A stretch of DNA of 64,000 nucleotides from Alcanivorax sp. (GCF_002726155.1 NZ_PBSH01000005.1:2659-66658), one strand, 5' to 3'; numbered from the stretch's first letter, positions 47,619 through 61,900 are shown. Made by a program: numbers and translations. Notes: generated from the letters alone by a model not told the origin.

Positions 47619-48014
47619 ATGGTTACCTATCTCTACTGGTTCCTGGTGGCTGCACTGGTCATTGGCACCCTGTTTGGCCTCGGCGTACGGCTGGGCAAAT
47701 GGAAGCCCGCCCTGATTATCGCCGTAATCATCTGGCTCACCGCCACCATCGCCTACTATTTCTGGTTACAGCAGGTCTTTGTGAAGCGCTTTGGCGGCAC
47801 CATGAATATTACCGTGCCGGAAGAGCAGTACCACATCAGCGCCACCTGGAAAGATGACAACCTGTGGATCGAAAACTACGACCCAAAAACCAACGAGTGC
47901 ATTTTCCGGGAATATTCCCGTGGCAACATGCTCGAAGGGAAGGTGGTCATCAAGAACTGTAGCCCGCTGCAAAGCACTGGCATGGTTCTGCCTAAAGATT
48001 CCGCTGTGCAGTAA
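47619..48014 (+). CDS. Hypothetical membrane protein
   Basis: A 131-residue protein with two N-terminal membrane helices (about 3-22 and 30-48, YWFLVAALVIGTLFGLGVR and PALIIAVIIWLTATIAYYFW) and a C-terminal soluble part (EEQYHISATWKDDNLWIENY, then YDPKTNECIFREYSRGNMLE). The ATG at 47619 has AAGGA nine bases upstream. I do not recognise the family. Confidence 0.65.
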   Translation: MVTYLYWFLVAALVIGTLFGLGVRLGKWKPALIIAVIIWLTATIAYYFWLQQVFVKRFGGTMNITVPEEQYHISATWKDDNLWIENYDPKTNECIFREYSRGNMLEGKVVIKNCSPLQSTGMVLPKDSAVQ

Positions 48015-48093
48015 GCTGCTCGCCCCGCGCCAACCGTGACTCTGTGCAGGGTTGGCGCTATCCTGCAGCGCTTTACACCGCACAGGATTTCCC

Positions 48094-48456
48094 ATGAACA
48101 CCTCCCTAAGCTCCCTGCTGGACACCCTGAACAACGCCCCCGAAAGCGTCGCTTTCGACACGGTACAAGCCGTCATTGCCGAGCACTACCACTACACCCC
48201 GGCCACCTTTATCAATGGCGAGGGCGACGACTGTGTACGTAACGATGCCGGCACCAATGAGGGCTCGTGCAAAATTTTCGCCTTTGCCAAGCACCAGCAA
48301 CTCTCTGATGCGCAAACGCTGGCCTGTTTCGGCCACTTTTACCGAGAACATGTGCTGGGCAACCCGGACGGCAGCGACCACGCCAATATTCGCACCTTCA
48401 TGCGCCACGGCCTGAGCCAGGTAGTGTTCGACACTCCCGCACTGGCAGCAAAATAA
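48094..48456 (+). CDS. HopJ type III effector family protein
   Basis: A 120-residue protein matching the HopJ family, named after a Pseudomonas effector but widespread in free-living bacteria: VIAEHYHYTPATFINGEGDD, NEGSCKIFAFAKHQQLSDAQ, LACFGHFYREHVLGNPDG. There is no secretion context here, so an effector role is unlikely. The ATG at 48094 is preferred; the longer frame has no ribosome site. Confidence 0.85.
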   Translation: MNTSLSSLLDTLNNAPESVAFDTVQAVIAEHYHYTPATFINGEGDDCVRNDAGTNEGSCKIFAFAKHQQLSDAQTLACFGHFYREHVLGNPDGSDHANIRTFMRHGLSQVVFDTPALAAK

Positions 48457-48615
48457 AGGCATTGTGGATAGCGCTGGCTGGGCGCCTGATGCGGCAAACA
48501 GGAAACCCTATTAAGGCCGGGAGCGCCCCTTCGCGCAGCCTTGACCGGCCTTCGCGATACTCTCAATATCGACCGTTCCGGCAACCTCCGCTGACGCGAA
48601 CAAAGGACATCTTGC

Positions 48616-49185
48616 ATGCCCAGCCCCCTGCGCCATGCCCTGACCACGCTTGCCCTGCTGGCGACCCCGCTGGCTGGCGCCGACTCAGCCTGCGCCCCGG
48701 CACTGGAAACCTCCGTGCGCAAGCTGCACGCCACCAGCGAACTGGATTTGTGCGCCCTTACGGCGGGCAAGCTGACACTGGTAGTCAACACGGCCAGCCA
48801 GTGCGGCTATACCCCACAGTTCAAGAGCCTGGAAGCGCTATACCAGACTTACCGTGAACAGGGCCTGGTAATCATCGGTTTCCCCTCCGACGACTTCCGC
48901 CAGGAACTGGACGACGAGGCCGATACCGCCAGCGTCTGCTATGTGAACTACGGCGTCAGCTTCCCCATGGCTGCCACCAGTCAGGTCAAGGGCGATGCCG
49001 CTAACCCGGTGTTCCAGGCGCTGAACCAGGCGGCCGGCGAGCCCGCCTGGAACTTCAACAAATACCTGGTTCCCGCCAGCGGCGACGGCATCATCCGTTT
49101 CCCCGCAGCGGAAAAGCCTCTGGGTGGCAAGCTGGAAGCGGCCATCAGGCAAGCGCTGTCCGGTGCACAGGGCCAGACGGACTAG
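48616..49185 (+). CDS. Glutathione peroxidase (Cys type), exported
   Basis: A 189-residue peroxidase with an N-terminal signal peptide (LATPLAGADS). The catalytic Cys replaces selenocysteine in NTASQCGYTPQF; the Gln/Asn/Trp partners are in FPSDDFRQE and PAWNFNKYLV. It should reduce peroxides in the periplasm, probably with thioredoxin-like reductants. Confidence 0.88.
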   Translation: MPSPLRHALTTLALLATPLAGADSACAPALETSVRKLHATSELDLCALTAGKLTLVVNTASQCGYTPQFKSLEALYQTYREQGLVIIGFPSDDFRQELDDEADTASVCYVNYGVSFPMAATSQVKGDAANPVFQALNQAAGEPAWNFNKYLVPASGDGIIRFPAAEKPLGGKLEAAIRQALSGAQGQTD

Positions 49186-49249
49186 CCTCTGTGGTGGTGG
49201 CAGCGTTCATATGAGCCTGCTATTGTGATTGATCAACCCATCAGCCCCG

Positions 49250-49576
49250 ATGAGTCCCGTGAAAGTTCGTAACAGCAAGGAACAACAACGGTATCGCCTG
49301 GAACGCGACATGGAACGCTTTCTCTCCGAAGGCGGGTCCATTAGTGAAGTGCCAAACGGGATGAGTGGCGCCGATGCAGTCTCCGGCAAGGGCCACCAGA
49401 CGGTGCTGTTCAATGGCCCACGTCAGGCGCAACGCACTGACCTGAGCCAGGTAGCAGCCACTATTGATTCACGCAAACACAAGCCTCGCCGGCAACGCTT
49501 GAATGCCCGACCGCAGCGCAAACTGGTTTATGACGACTTCGGCGAACCGCTCCGCTGGGTCTGGCAGAATAAATAA
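49250..49576 (+). CDS. Hypothetical small basic protein
   Basis: A 108-residue, Arg/Gln-rich protein (VRNSKEQQRYRLERDMERFL, then SEGGSISEVPNGMSG). The FLxxGGxIxxVPxG pattern recurs in small Pseudomonas-type proteins of unknown role, including some transcription-associated ones. A TTG at 49229 is an alternative start. No function is proposed. Confidence 0.5.
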   Translation: MSPVKVRNSKEQQRYRLERDMERFLSEGGSISEVPNGMSGADAVSGKGHQTVLFNGPRQAQRTDLSQVAATIDSRKHKPRRQRLNARPQRKLVYDDFGEPLRWVWQNK

Positions 49577-49618
49577 CCCGCCTTATGGCACCCTTATGGC
49601 ACATCCAAGGACAGCTCT

Positions 49619-50395
49619 ATGAAACGGTTTTTCCTGCTGGTATCCCTGATTGTCGCTGGCCAGACCAGCTCCGCCGATATTATTGAAACCGAAGTCACCC
49701 TGCCTGACGGCCTGGGCAAAGGCATCATGTACCTCAACGATGACCAGAAAGACCCTGGCCCCGGAGTGATTGTGGTGCACGAATGGTGGGGCCTGAACGA
49801 CTATGCCCGTAACCGCGCCCACATGCTGGCCCAAGCGGGTTACACCGCCCTGGCGGTAGACATGTACGGTACCGGCGAAGTCGCCACCCACCCCAAAGAC
49901 GCCAAAAGTTTTATGGAGACCGCCCTGTCAGACCCGGAAACCATGAACGCCCGTTTTCAGGCTGCCCGCACCATGATGCTCAAACAGCAGCAAGTAGAGC
50001 CGGGACGCTTGTTTGCCATTGGCTACTGCTTTGGCGGTGCAGTGGTGCTGGAACAGGCGCGCCGGGGGACAGACCTCGCCGGGGTAGCCAGTTTCCACGG
50101 TAGCCTGGGCACAGAGAACCCGGCCAAGGCCGGCGAAATCAAGGCCCGTGTGCTGGTCGCCACTGGCCAGGCGGACCCCATGGTACCCGCCGAACAGGTC
50201 AGCGGTTTCGTCAGCGAGATGACCACCGCCGGCGCCGACTTCCAGTTACTCAGCTTCCCCGGCGTGAAGCACAGCTTCACCAACCCGGGGGCGGATGCCG
50301 CGGGTAAGCGCTTCGACATGCCGCTGGCCTACAGTGCCCATGCGGACCAGGTCAGCTGGAAAGCGCTGGTCGACTTTCTGGAACACGAGGAATAA
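49619..50395 (+). CDS. Dienelactone hydrolase family protein, exported
   Basis: A 258-residue alpha/beta hydrolase with signal peptide (FFLLVSLIVAGQTSSA). It has the VIVVHEWWGLNDYARNRAHM entry, nucleophile Cys in AIGYCFGGAVV, and the His in VKHSFTNPGA. The dienelactone hydrolase pattern is clear but the substrate is not known; most exported members act on unknown esters. Confidence 0.88.
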   Translation: MKRFFLLVSLIVAGQTSSADIIETEVTLPDGLGKGIMYLNDDQKDPGPGVIVVHEWWGLNDYARNRAHMLAQAGYTALAVDMYGTGEVATHPKDAKSFMETALSDPETMNARFQAARTMMLKQQQVEPGRLFAIGYCFGGAVVLEQARRGTDLAGVASFHGSLGTENPAKAGEIKARVLVATGQADPMVPAEQVSGFVSEMTTAGADFQLLSFPGVKHSFTNPGADAAGKRFDMPLAYSAHADQVSWKALVDFLEHEE

Positions 50396-50624
50396 TCACC
50401 CGCACCATAATTGCGCATCGCCGCGCACCACGCACCATGCCGGCACAAATTCACATGCCGGCATGGTCACCCTCCTCGCATACACTGCCGTCTTTCCTTT
50501 CTCCCGCTTTCGCCTCAGCCCACGGCTCGCGCGGGCGCACGGCTTTTTCCCTCCTCGCCCCGCCCATCTTGGCACTCCCTTTGCTTTGTTACGGAAGAGG
50601 AATCGAATGGCTTTGTTGCCATTA
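50396..50624. other. Gene-free stretch before the MITE
   Basis: Contains an inverted/direct GCCGGCA repeat (about 50430-50464) and GC-rich sequence without a credible gene. Confidence 0.5.
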
Positions 50625-50819
50625 GGGAGCCTCTGCATAACTCCTTGCATGCTCAGTCTTTCAGGCTGGCTCGCAATCGAGGCGCGATTTTGAAGGTGTA
50701 TGTGTCGATCCATCGAAAAAGCGCAACAACGGGTGCGAGTCAGCCTGAAAGACCCGCAGGGCATGGCCTGAAGGGCACATCTGCTGCGCTTTGACGCCAG
50801 GAGTTATGCAGAGGCTCCC
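50625..50819. mobile_element. MITE-like element, 195 bp
   Basis: Perfect 20-bp terminal inverted repeats (GGGAGCCTCTGCATAACTCC at 50625-50644, complement at 50800-50819). The inside is also largely palindromic (GTCTTTCAGGCTG with CAGCCTGAAAGAC). No transposase is encoded, so it would move with the help of an IS of matching ends. No convincing target duplication is seen. Confidence 0.8.
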
Positions 50820-50839
50820 AACTCAAACAATCTGCACCA

Positions 50840-50976
50840 ATAGACCGCTAGGGTTCCGGTCGTCTGCGTCAGCAGCCGATGCCTGGTCCGAGAGCAGTCG
50901 ACCTTCTTGGCGCCGATAGACGCGAAATAACGTCTACCGGCAGGGGGTTACACGGCGGGACAAAAGCCCGGGAGGA
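50840..50976 (+). ncRNA. Guanidine-I (ykkC) riboswitch
   Basis: Conserved elements in order: CTAGGGTTCCGG (50849-50860), GGTCCGAGAG (50885-50894) and the 3' hallmark ACACGGCGGGACAAAAGCCC (50950-50969) followed by GGGAGG. This is the class I guanidine aptamer. It lies 56 bases before the first gene of an operon whose genes fit guanidine import and degradation. In the expression platform, GGATTCCT (50998-51005) can pair with AGGAGGTCC (51021-51029), the ribosome site, so control is probably of translation. Confidence 0.92.
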
Positions 50977-51032
50977 CACGATGACTGCATTGTCATTGGA
51001 TTCCTCATCGTCCGTAGCCAAGGAGGTCCACC

Positions 51033-52097
51033 ATGACCCTTTCCATACGCAAGACAGCGGCCGCTGCCGCCCTTTCTCTTCTCACTGCTTTCTCGCCTGC
51101 TGTTGCCCAGGAAAAAGACGAATTCAGCATCTGCTGGTCCATTTATGTGGGCTGGATTCCGTGGGATTACGGCGAACAGAAAGCCATCGTCGAAAAATGG
51201 GCCGACAAATACGACATCAGCATTGATGTGGTCCAGATCAATGACTATGTGGAATCCATCAACCAGTACACCGCCGGTCAGTACGATGGTTGCACCATGA
51301 CCAACATGGATGCCCTGACCATTCCCGCAGCAGGCGGCGTGGACTCCACCGCCTTGATCGTTGGTGATTTTTCCAACGGCAATGACGGCATCGTGCTCAA
51401 AGGCTCGAACAATCTGGCCGACCTGAAAGGCCAAAACGTCAACCTCGTTGAGCTATCGGTTTCCCACTACTTGCTTGCACGGGCGCTGGAGACAGTCGGT
51501 CTTAGCGAGAGAGATCTGACCGTGGTCAATACCTCAGATGCGGATCTGGTATCGGCTTACGCATCCAGCGATGTGACCGCTGTCGCGACCTGGAACCCGT
51601 TGCTCAGTGAAATCAGTGCTATGCCGGATAGCCATAAGGTTTTTGATTCTTCACAGATCCCCGGCGAGGTCATCGACCTGATGATCGTGAATACCGAAAC
51701 ACTGGAGGCCAACCCTGCTTTCGGCAAGGCATTGACCGGGGCCTGGTATGAAATCATGGAGCACCTCTCCGCCGAAGACGAAACCGGTATTGAGGCGCGC
51801 GAATATCTGGCCGAAGCGTCTGGCACCGACCTGGCAGGCTTCAACGCCCAGCTCGCTTCAACCCACATGTTCTATAAACCGGATGACGCCGTGGCATTCG
51901 TTAATAGCCCAACAGTGAAAGAAACCATGCAGAAGGTGGCGGAATTCTCTTTCCAGTATGGACTGCTGGGTGAAGGGGCCCCGGATGCCGGCTTTATTGG
52001 CATCGAAACGCCATCGGGTGTTTATGGCAACGAAGACAACATCAAACTGCGATTCATCCCGGACTATATGGCCATGGCCGCCGAAGGGAAGCTGTAA
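51033..52097 (+). CDS. ABC transporter substrate-binding protein, probable guanidine import
   Basis: A 354-residue NitT/TauT-family periplasmic protein with signal peptide (AAALSLLTAFSPAVA). WSIYVGWIPWDYGEQKAIVE and CTMTNMDALTIPAAGG fit the group called putative urea ABC transporters that accompany urea carboxylase genes. The riboswitch upstream points to guanidine as substrate. AAGGAGG precedes the ATG. First gene of the operon. Confidence 0.85.
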   Translation: MTLSIRKTAAAAALSLLTAFSPAVAQEKDEFSICWSIYVGWIPWDYGEQKAIVEKWADKYDISIDVVQINDYVESINQYTAGQYDGCTMTNMDALTIPAAGGVDSTALIVGDFSNGNDGIVLKGSNNLADLKGQNVNLVELSVSHYLLARALETVGLSERDLTVVNTSDADLVSAYASSDVTAVATWNPLLSEISAMPDSHKVFDSSQIPGEVIDLMIVNTETLEANPAFGKALTGAWYEIMEHLSAEDETGIEAREYLAEASGTDLAGFNAQLASTHMFYKPDDAVAFVNSPTVKETMQKVAEFSFQYGLLGEGAPDAGFIGIETPSGVYGNEDNIKLRFIPDYMAMAAEGKL

Positions 52098-52181
52098 AGA
52101 CGCACCGGCACGGCACGCTGACACGCAAGGTGTCGGCCTCTGCCGTGGGCGAGTCATCTGTCTTCGCACCAAGGAAACGCC

Positions 52182-53000
52182 ATGAAGAAATTTATCAACC
52201 GCCGACCAGCCAGCGCTGCCAGCTGGGCCTTGGGGATGCTGCCTTTTGTGCTGCTTCTCATCGCTTACATGCTGGCATCCGATGCGCGCCTGGCAGAGAA
52301 CCCCAACGATAAACTGCTACCTGCTCTGGATACATTTGTGCAGGCCATTGATCGTATGGCGTTTGAGCCCAGTAAACGCACCGGTGAATACCTGATGCTT
52401 AACGACACATTGGCCAGCCTTCAGCGTCTCGCCATCGGTGTTGGAATCAGTGCTCTGGTCGCCGTTATGGTAGGGATCGGGAACGGCACCATTCCCTTGA
52501 TTCGTGCCACATTCTCTCCCCTTGTGACCGGCCTTTCTCTCGTACCGCCCATGGCCATCCTGCCCGTTTTGTTCATCGTTTTCGGGCTGGGAGAGCTGGC
52601 AAAGGTCATGCTGATCATCATTGGCATCACCCCTTTCATGATTCGGGATCTTCAGCAAAGGGCGCTGGAAATTCCCGCCGAACAAATCATCAAAATGCAG
52701 ACACTGGGTGCTAACACCTGGCAAATCATTACCCGCCTGGTATGGCCACAGTTGATGCCACGGCTCGTTGGCGTAGTGCGCCTCTCCCTGGGGCCTGCCT
52801 GGCTTTTCCTTATCGCGGCAGAAGCCATCGCTGCCACCGAGGGGCTCGGCTACCGGATTTTCCTGGTGCGACGTTACCTGGCCATGGATGTGATTCTGCC
52901 CTACGTCATTTGGATTACCCTGCTGGCCTTTGCCATTGATTTCATTCTCAGCCGTTACTCGCAATGGCGCTACCCCTGGTTCCATGGAGGCAAGTCCTGA
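52182..53000 (+). CDS. ABC transporter permease, probable guanidine import
   Basis: A 272-residue permease with about six membrane helices (for example LGMLPFVLLLIAYMLA, LAIGVGISALVAVMVGI, AILPVLFIVFGLGELAKVML) and the ATPase-coupling loop KMQTLGANTWQIITRLVWPQ. The stop overlaps the ATPase start (TGATG). Confidence 0.88.
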   Translation: MKKFINRRPASAASWALGMLPFVLLLIAYMLASDARLAENPNDKLLPALDTFVQAIDRMAFEPSKRTGEYLMLNDTLASLQRLAIGVGISALVAVMVGIGNGTIPLIRATFSPLVTGLSLVPPMAILPVLFIVFGLGELAKVMLIIIGITPFMIRDLQQRALEIPAEQIIKMQTLGANTWQIITRLVWPQLMPRLVGVVRLSLGPAWLFLIAAEAIAATEGLGYRIFLVRRYLAMDVILPYVIWITLLAFAIDFILSRYSQWRYPWFHGGKS

Positions 53001-53788
53001 TGGCGATTATCGAGATGAAAAACCTGTGGAAGGAATACGGCGACCAGGTGGTACTGGAAAGGCTTAATGCCACCGTTCAGGAAGGCGAGTTCGTCACCAT
53101 CGTCGGAGCCTCCGGTTGTGGCAAGACTACTTTCCTGAAAATGCTGCTGGGCACAGAGGAAGCCACCCGGGGTGAAATGCTATTGGATGGCCAACCTCTC
53201 CCCCCCGAACCTGATGACAGCCGTGGTGTAGTGTTTCAGCGCTACTCCGTGCTCAGTCATTTGACCGCATTGGACAATGTCATGCTTGGCGGCGAGCTGC
53301 AAAGCAACCGTTGGCTGGGCATCAGTTTCGGCAAACAGCGCCGCAAGCTTCGCAAGGAAGCACTGGCAATGCTGGAATCGGTTGGGCTGGATCAAGCGGC
53401 AGACAAGTACCCCCACGAATTGTCCGGTGGCATGCAACAACGCCTTGCACTCGCCCAGGCACTGATTAAAAAACCTCGCATTCTGCTGCTGGATGAACCT
53501 TTCGGCGCCCTGGACCCGGGCATTCGCTCCGACATGCACAAATTGGTGCTGTCCCTGTGGAAAGAGCAAAAGCTCACCGTGTTCATGATCACCCATGACA
53601 TCAATGAAGGCTTCTATCTGGGCACCCGTCTGTGGGTCTTCGACAAGCCCCGCCTGGATCCGCAAGCCCCCGGTGCCTACGGCGCTTGCGTGACCTATGA
53701 CTTGCCCGTAGGCGACTGCCAGACCGGCACGCTTACCTCCATTAACGAAAGCGTGGACAACACCAGCCGCGCCATCGACCGTTTTTAA
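53000..53788 (+). CDS. ABC transporter ATP-binding protein, probable guanidine import
   Basis: A 262-residue ATPase: Walker A GASGCGKTTFL, signature LSGGMQQRLALAQAL, Walker B ILLLDEPFGALDPG. I start at the ATG at 53000, coupled to the permease stop; the longer frame from 52964 covers permease sequence. The C-terminal 70 residues are an extra domain not needed for hydrolysis. Confidence 0.9.
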   Translation: MAIIEMKNLWKEYGDQVVLERLNATVQEGEFVTIVGASGCGKTTFLKMLLGTEEATRGEMLLDGQPLPPEPDDSRGVVFQRYSVLSHLTALDNVMLGGELQSNRWLGISFGKQRRKLRKEALAMLESVGLDQAADKYPHELSGGMQQRLALAQALIKKPRILLLDEPFGALDPGIRSDMHKLVLSLWKEQKLTVFMITHDINEGFYLGTRLWVFDKPRLDPQAPGAYGACVTYDLPVGDCQTGTLTSINESVDNTSRAIDRF

Positions 53789-53798
53789 GGTGACCACA

Positions 53799-54530
53799 AT
53801 GAAAAATGTTGCTAACGAGGAAGCACTCTACACCACCACCCTGCCCGGCAGCGCTCACTGGTCGCTGCGGGTACGCCGTGGCATGCAATTGCGCTTCACC
53901 GACCTGGACGGCGGCGCCAACCTCGGCCTGCTGATGTACAACCCGGAAGACCTGCTGGAACGCTTCAACGCACCGGACACATTAAAAGGCCAACACACCT
54001 TCAAACTAACCCGGGGCAACTGCTTGTATTCGGACATGGGCCGGGTTTTCGCCTCCATTGTGGAGGACGACTTCGGCTGGCATGACTCCGTGTGCGGAAC
54101 GCTCAGCGAAAAAGCGCTGCAAGAAAAGTACACCGCCCGCTCTTATCAGGATCACCACAATCAATGGACACTCAGTGGCGAACACAGCTTCCTCACTGAA
54201 CTGGCCAAATACGGCCTCACCGAGCGGGACATGGCCGCCAACCTTAACCTGTTTTCCAAAGTCACCACCGATGACGAAGGCAACCTGATATTCGACGCCT
54301 CTGCGGCCAAAGCCGGGGCCAGCCTCACCCTGCGCTTTGAAATGGACACCCTGGTTATCTTGAGCAGCTCCCCACACCCACTGAATCCGGCGAAGGTTTA
54401 TCCGATGAAGCCGGTAGGCATCGAGATGCTCAAAGCCCCCCCCGTGTCCGACGATGATTTCTGCAAGAATTTTCGTCCGGAAAACGCCCGTGCTTTTGAG
54501 AACAACCGACTTTACCACCTGGGCATGTAA
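53799..54530 (+). CDS. DUF1989 protein, carboxyguanidine deiminase subunit
   Basis: A 243-residue protein of the urea-carboxylase-associated (UAAP) DUF1989 family. Paired UAAP1/UAAP2 proteins have been shown to form carboxyguanidine deiminase (CgdA/CgdB), which converts carboxyguanidine to allophanate. Features include VRRGMQLRFTDLDGGANLGL, GWHDSVCGTLSEK and NLNLFSKVTTDDEG. Which of the two subunits this is I cannot settle; it is the longer one. ATG at 53799 has AAGG eight bases upstream; a GTG at 53790 is possible. Confidence 0.85.
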   Translation: MKNVANEEALYTTTLPGSAHWSLRVRRGMQLRFTDLDGGANLGLLMYNPEDLLERFNAPDTLKGQHTFKLTRGNCLYSDMGRVFASIVEDDFGWHDSVCGTLSEKALQEKYTARSYQDHHNQWTLSGEHSFLTELAKYGLTERDMAANLNLFSKVTTDDEGNLIFDASAAKAGASLTLRFEMDTLVILSSSPHPLNPAKVYPMKPVGIEMLKAPPVSDDDFCKNFRPENARAFENNRLYHLGM

Positions 54531-54573
54531 GCCCCGCTGCACGTAACAGGCATCACGCAACAAGGGAACAGAC

Positions 54574-55215
54574 ATGATCAAAGAAAGCCAACGTGAACCG
54601 AACCAGGCCAGCTTGCGCGAAGTCGTGGCGGCAGGTGATTACTTCATCCATACCGTAAAGCAAGGCCAGACAGTACGCCTGCTGGATCTGGAAGGTAACC
54701 AGGCCGCCGACACCCTGTTCTACAGCGCCGCAGACCCGGCGGAGCGCTACAGCGCCATGGATACAATTCGCGAACAGGGCAACGTCTATCTCACGGCAGG
54801 CACCACACTGATGTCCAATCGGGTGAACCCGCTACTGGAAATCGTAGCTGATACCTGTGGACGTCACGACACCTTGGGCGGCGCTTGCGCCACGGAAAGC
54901 AACACCGTGCGGTATGACCTGGAAAAACGCTGTATGCATGCATGCCGCGACAGCTGGATGCTCGCCGTTAACCAGCACCCGGAATTTGCCCTGGGCAAAC
55001 GCGACATCACCCACAACATCAATTTCTTCATGAACGTACCAGTCACCGCAGAAGGCGGGCTGACTTTTGAAGATGGCATTTCCGCCCCAGGAAAATATGT
55101 GGAGCTGACCGCCTGCATGGATGTAGTCATCCTGATTTCCAACTGCCCGCAATTGAACAACCCCTGCAACGGCTACAACCCGACACCGATCGAAGTACTG
55201 ATCTGGAACGATTGA
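54574..55215 (+). CDS. DUF1989 protein, second carboxyguanidine deiminase subunit
   Basis: A 213-residue paralogue of the previous protein: [35 protein letters not shown] (conserved Cys in the same place as DSVCG), [15 protein letters not shown], and [20 protein letters not shown]. The pair is expected to work as a heteromer on carboxyguanidine. Confidence 0.87.
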   Translation: MIKESQREPNQASLREVVAAGDYFIHTVKQGQTVRLLDLEGNQAADTLFYSAADPAERYSAMDTIREQGNVYLTAGTTLMSNRVNPLLEIVADTCGRHDTLGGACATESNTVRYDLEKRCMHACRDSWMLAVNQHPEFALGKRDITHNINFFMNVPVTAEGGLTFEDGISAPGKYVELTACMDVVILISNCPQLNNPCNGYNPTPIEVLIWND

Positions 55216-55292
55216 TCGCGCCTGCCGGGACGACCCGGATATAGCGCAAGGATTCACAGCGGGACGGCCCGCTACCGTCGAGAGACACTCTC

Positions 55293-58883
<3,591 letters not shown>

Positions 58884-58921
58884 AACCAGGAACTCACGAA
58901 TTACGAGAAGCGAGAGTACCA

Positions 58922-58942
58922 AGCCCGAAGCGTATTCGGGCT
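58922..58942 (+). terminator. Terminator of the guanidine operon
   Basis: Stem AGCCCGAA/TTCGGGCT with a 5-base loop, 39 bases beyond the carboxylase stop, followed by TAATACTTTC and later TTTTTG. Confidence 0.65.
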
Positions 58943-58982
58943 AATACTTTCTATTATCTTTTTGTAACTCGTAACTCACAAA

Positions 58983-61900
58983 TCATGGGGCTATCGCACA
59001 GGTCCCGGGCAGGCTGCGTTGGTCGAAAATCAGGAACCGGTTACTGGTCTGCTCTTCACACCGCCAACGTACTCCACCCGGCCAGGTTATTGTGATATCG
59101 GCCTGCTGCGCGCTGCCCAGACCAAAATGCAGATCCGGCGGATTCTGGCCATTGAAGTTTGTATTGGCCATGCTGAAACGGGTTTGCGTTTGCTCTCCCA
59201 ATTCACCACCGACATCGGCAAACACCTGCACTTTTGCCCCCAACGCTTCCGTGTTTGGTGCAGCACCGACCAAACGCACCGACAGAAAACGGCTCGCAGG
59301 CCCATTACCCGTCTGATTACTAAAGAACTGCAATCCCTTGGAGTGATCCAGCAACGCCACATCCATGTCACCATCCCTGTCATAATCCAGGCAGGTGATT
59401 CCTCTTCCGTCACTGGGTAACATCAAGCCCCATTGCACAGCCTGATCCTGGAAGGTGCCATCACCCTGGTTAATAAAGAGCCGAGGCAAGGAGTCGAAAT
59501 ACTCCTGTGTAACCCTCTGGTAATAGTCTTTCGTGTTTTGCTCGCTTTCATTTCTTACAATGCCATCAGGAATCGTTCCAAAACCGTTCACATGGAATAT
59601 ATCCAAAAAACCATCGTTATTGAAATCAGCAAAACAGGCCCCCCAACCCCAGCCCCCATCAGCAACGCCAGCCTCACCAGTAATATTTTCAAGAACAACA
59701 TCACCACCATGACTATTGTTACGATACAGTCTATTACCCGTAACCCCCCAATTACCTTCAGACTCACCATTTGGGTCGTATATGGAGGTCACAAACCAAT
59801 CTAAATCGCCATCATTGTCGTAATCTCCCAACGCTGCCCCCATTCCATTCTCATCGGAAACAACCGCCCTATCGGTGACGTTACTGAAGCGACCACCACC
59901 CTCCCCTTGCATAACCACACTGGTGCCGAAATCAGATGCCAATAGCAAGTCAATTTCACCATCGCTATTCATGTCTGCAAACTGGGGCGAAAAATTGAAA
60001 TCTTGAGACATACTGTCGCTAGACAGTCCAGACTCACCGTCAAAATGCATCAGTTCTTCACCACCGTTATTTTTCCAAAAAACAGGGGCAGTGAGGACAT
60101 TTCCAGGAACCCAATGTGCCAGAAAAATTTCCGGGTAACCGTCATTATTAGTATCTGAGAACGACATTCCATAGGTATGCCTGCTCATGGAAATATTCGC
60201 AACACGGTAATATTTATTACTGCTATTACTTGAATAGACAGGCACATTTTTCTGCTTAATATTGCCAAATAACATTTCGCGCCGGTAATCTCCATTCAAA
60301 TCTGCCATACCCACACCGGTAAACAGGCCTCCCGGATCATCATCAAGTAACTCCATTGAATCGAACCCCGCCTGACCGCCTCGATTACGATAAAAAATCA
60401 TACCCGAGGCCTCCCCACCGGCATAAGCCAGATCCAACCAGCAATTATCATCTAGATAACCTGCGCTCACTCCACCGGAAACCATCGTAGGCTCAATTGA
60501 AAACACATCAGAAACATCCCATGTTTCCGCATTAAAGCCGTGTGGGTGACTAGGGCTGCCCATAAAACCATACAGTCCGAACGCCAAATCATGGCGAGGG
60601 AGAAATACATTTAACCCGCTATTAAGTGCCGATACAGAGGGGTCCTCATCGCAGTCTCCCAATTCTGCGAAAGTGGCCAACCCCGGAGCGGTAAAATTCA
60701 GCGCAACTGCTTTGGCATAATCCGAAGGCTCCGCCGGTGGATCTTCTTCATCCGGTTCAGGATCGACAATCACGTCTGGCTTTGCCACCGGATTTTCACC
60801 ATTTACCAATAGGTTGCCATCCGGGTCCTCACTGAGAGCCGGCGTCCACTGATTGCGACAAATATAATTTTTCACACAATCATCGGTGAGCGAACGCAGA
60901 AATGCAGCCAGATCCGCGACTTCCGTGTCACTCAGTGGCCGGCCTGGCAATAACGATTCTGCCAACAGGAAACTGCTGGCCTCAAGCGCTTTTCGGGTAT
61001 GGCTCTCTGAGTACTCATAGCCGCCAAGCCCCTGAAACTGGGCCAGACTCGCCAGCGAGAAATCATAGGTTTCAATTTCACCGCGGGGATCAGCATGGTA
61101 ACGAATGGTTTCCTGAAGCAGATCAAAACTGCCCGCATGGCCATAAGGCTGTGTGGCGCCAATATTCAACAGGCTCGGCACACGAAAAGCGTAGCGATCC
61201 TCTTCCTTTCTCGTGCTCGCCCAACGCCCGATATCGTCTTTTTCGGCACGCATGAAGCCGCGCCCGATTTGCGGAAACGCTACATTGTAGAACTTTTCAT
61301 TGGTAAAAAAGTCACCACTGTGGCAACTGGCACATCCTAAACCACCCTCATCCTTGCTGGCGAAGAAGCGTTGCGCCCCGCGTTTTGCGGACAGGGACAG
61401 CACGTTATTATTGCCTTCAACATAGCGCTTCCACGAGGATTCAATAAAGATCATGGATTGCATATAGGCCGCCAGTGCCCGCTGCACATTAACCAGCGTG
61501 ATCACTTCCTCCGCGCTGGCCTCGGGCTGGGAAAATGCCTGCCTGAACAGAGCGAGCCAATTTTCCGGACCGTCATCCGACAACAATTCACTGTCTCGCT
61601 CACCTCGCAATCGTGCCACCAGGCGCTCCCGGTATTGCTGCTGGGATTCCGCACTGAAAAGGTAGGCACGCATTTCGTTGTGATTGGTCAACGGGAATTT
61701 GGAGAACACCTCCATCAACCCGTCCGCCTCTGAGGCATCGGATACATTGCCGCTTTCCGGGGTGCGAATGGCCTGCCCTTTGCCTCCGGCAGTCACAGTG
61801 TCATCCAGCACAAACACTCGCCCATCGAAAGTCATGCTGCGATCGAACAAGGCACTGTTGAACACCGTCTGGCTATTGCGGTGCATATTCGGTTTGCCGT

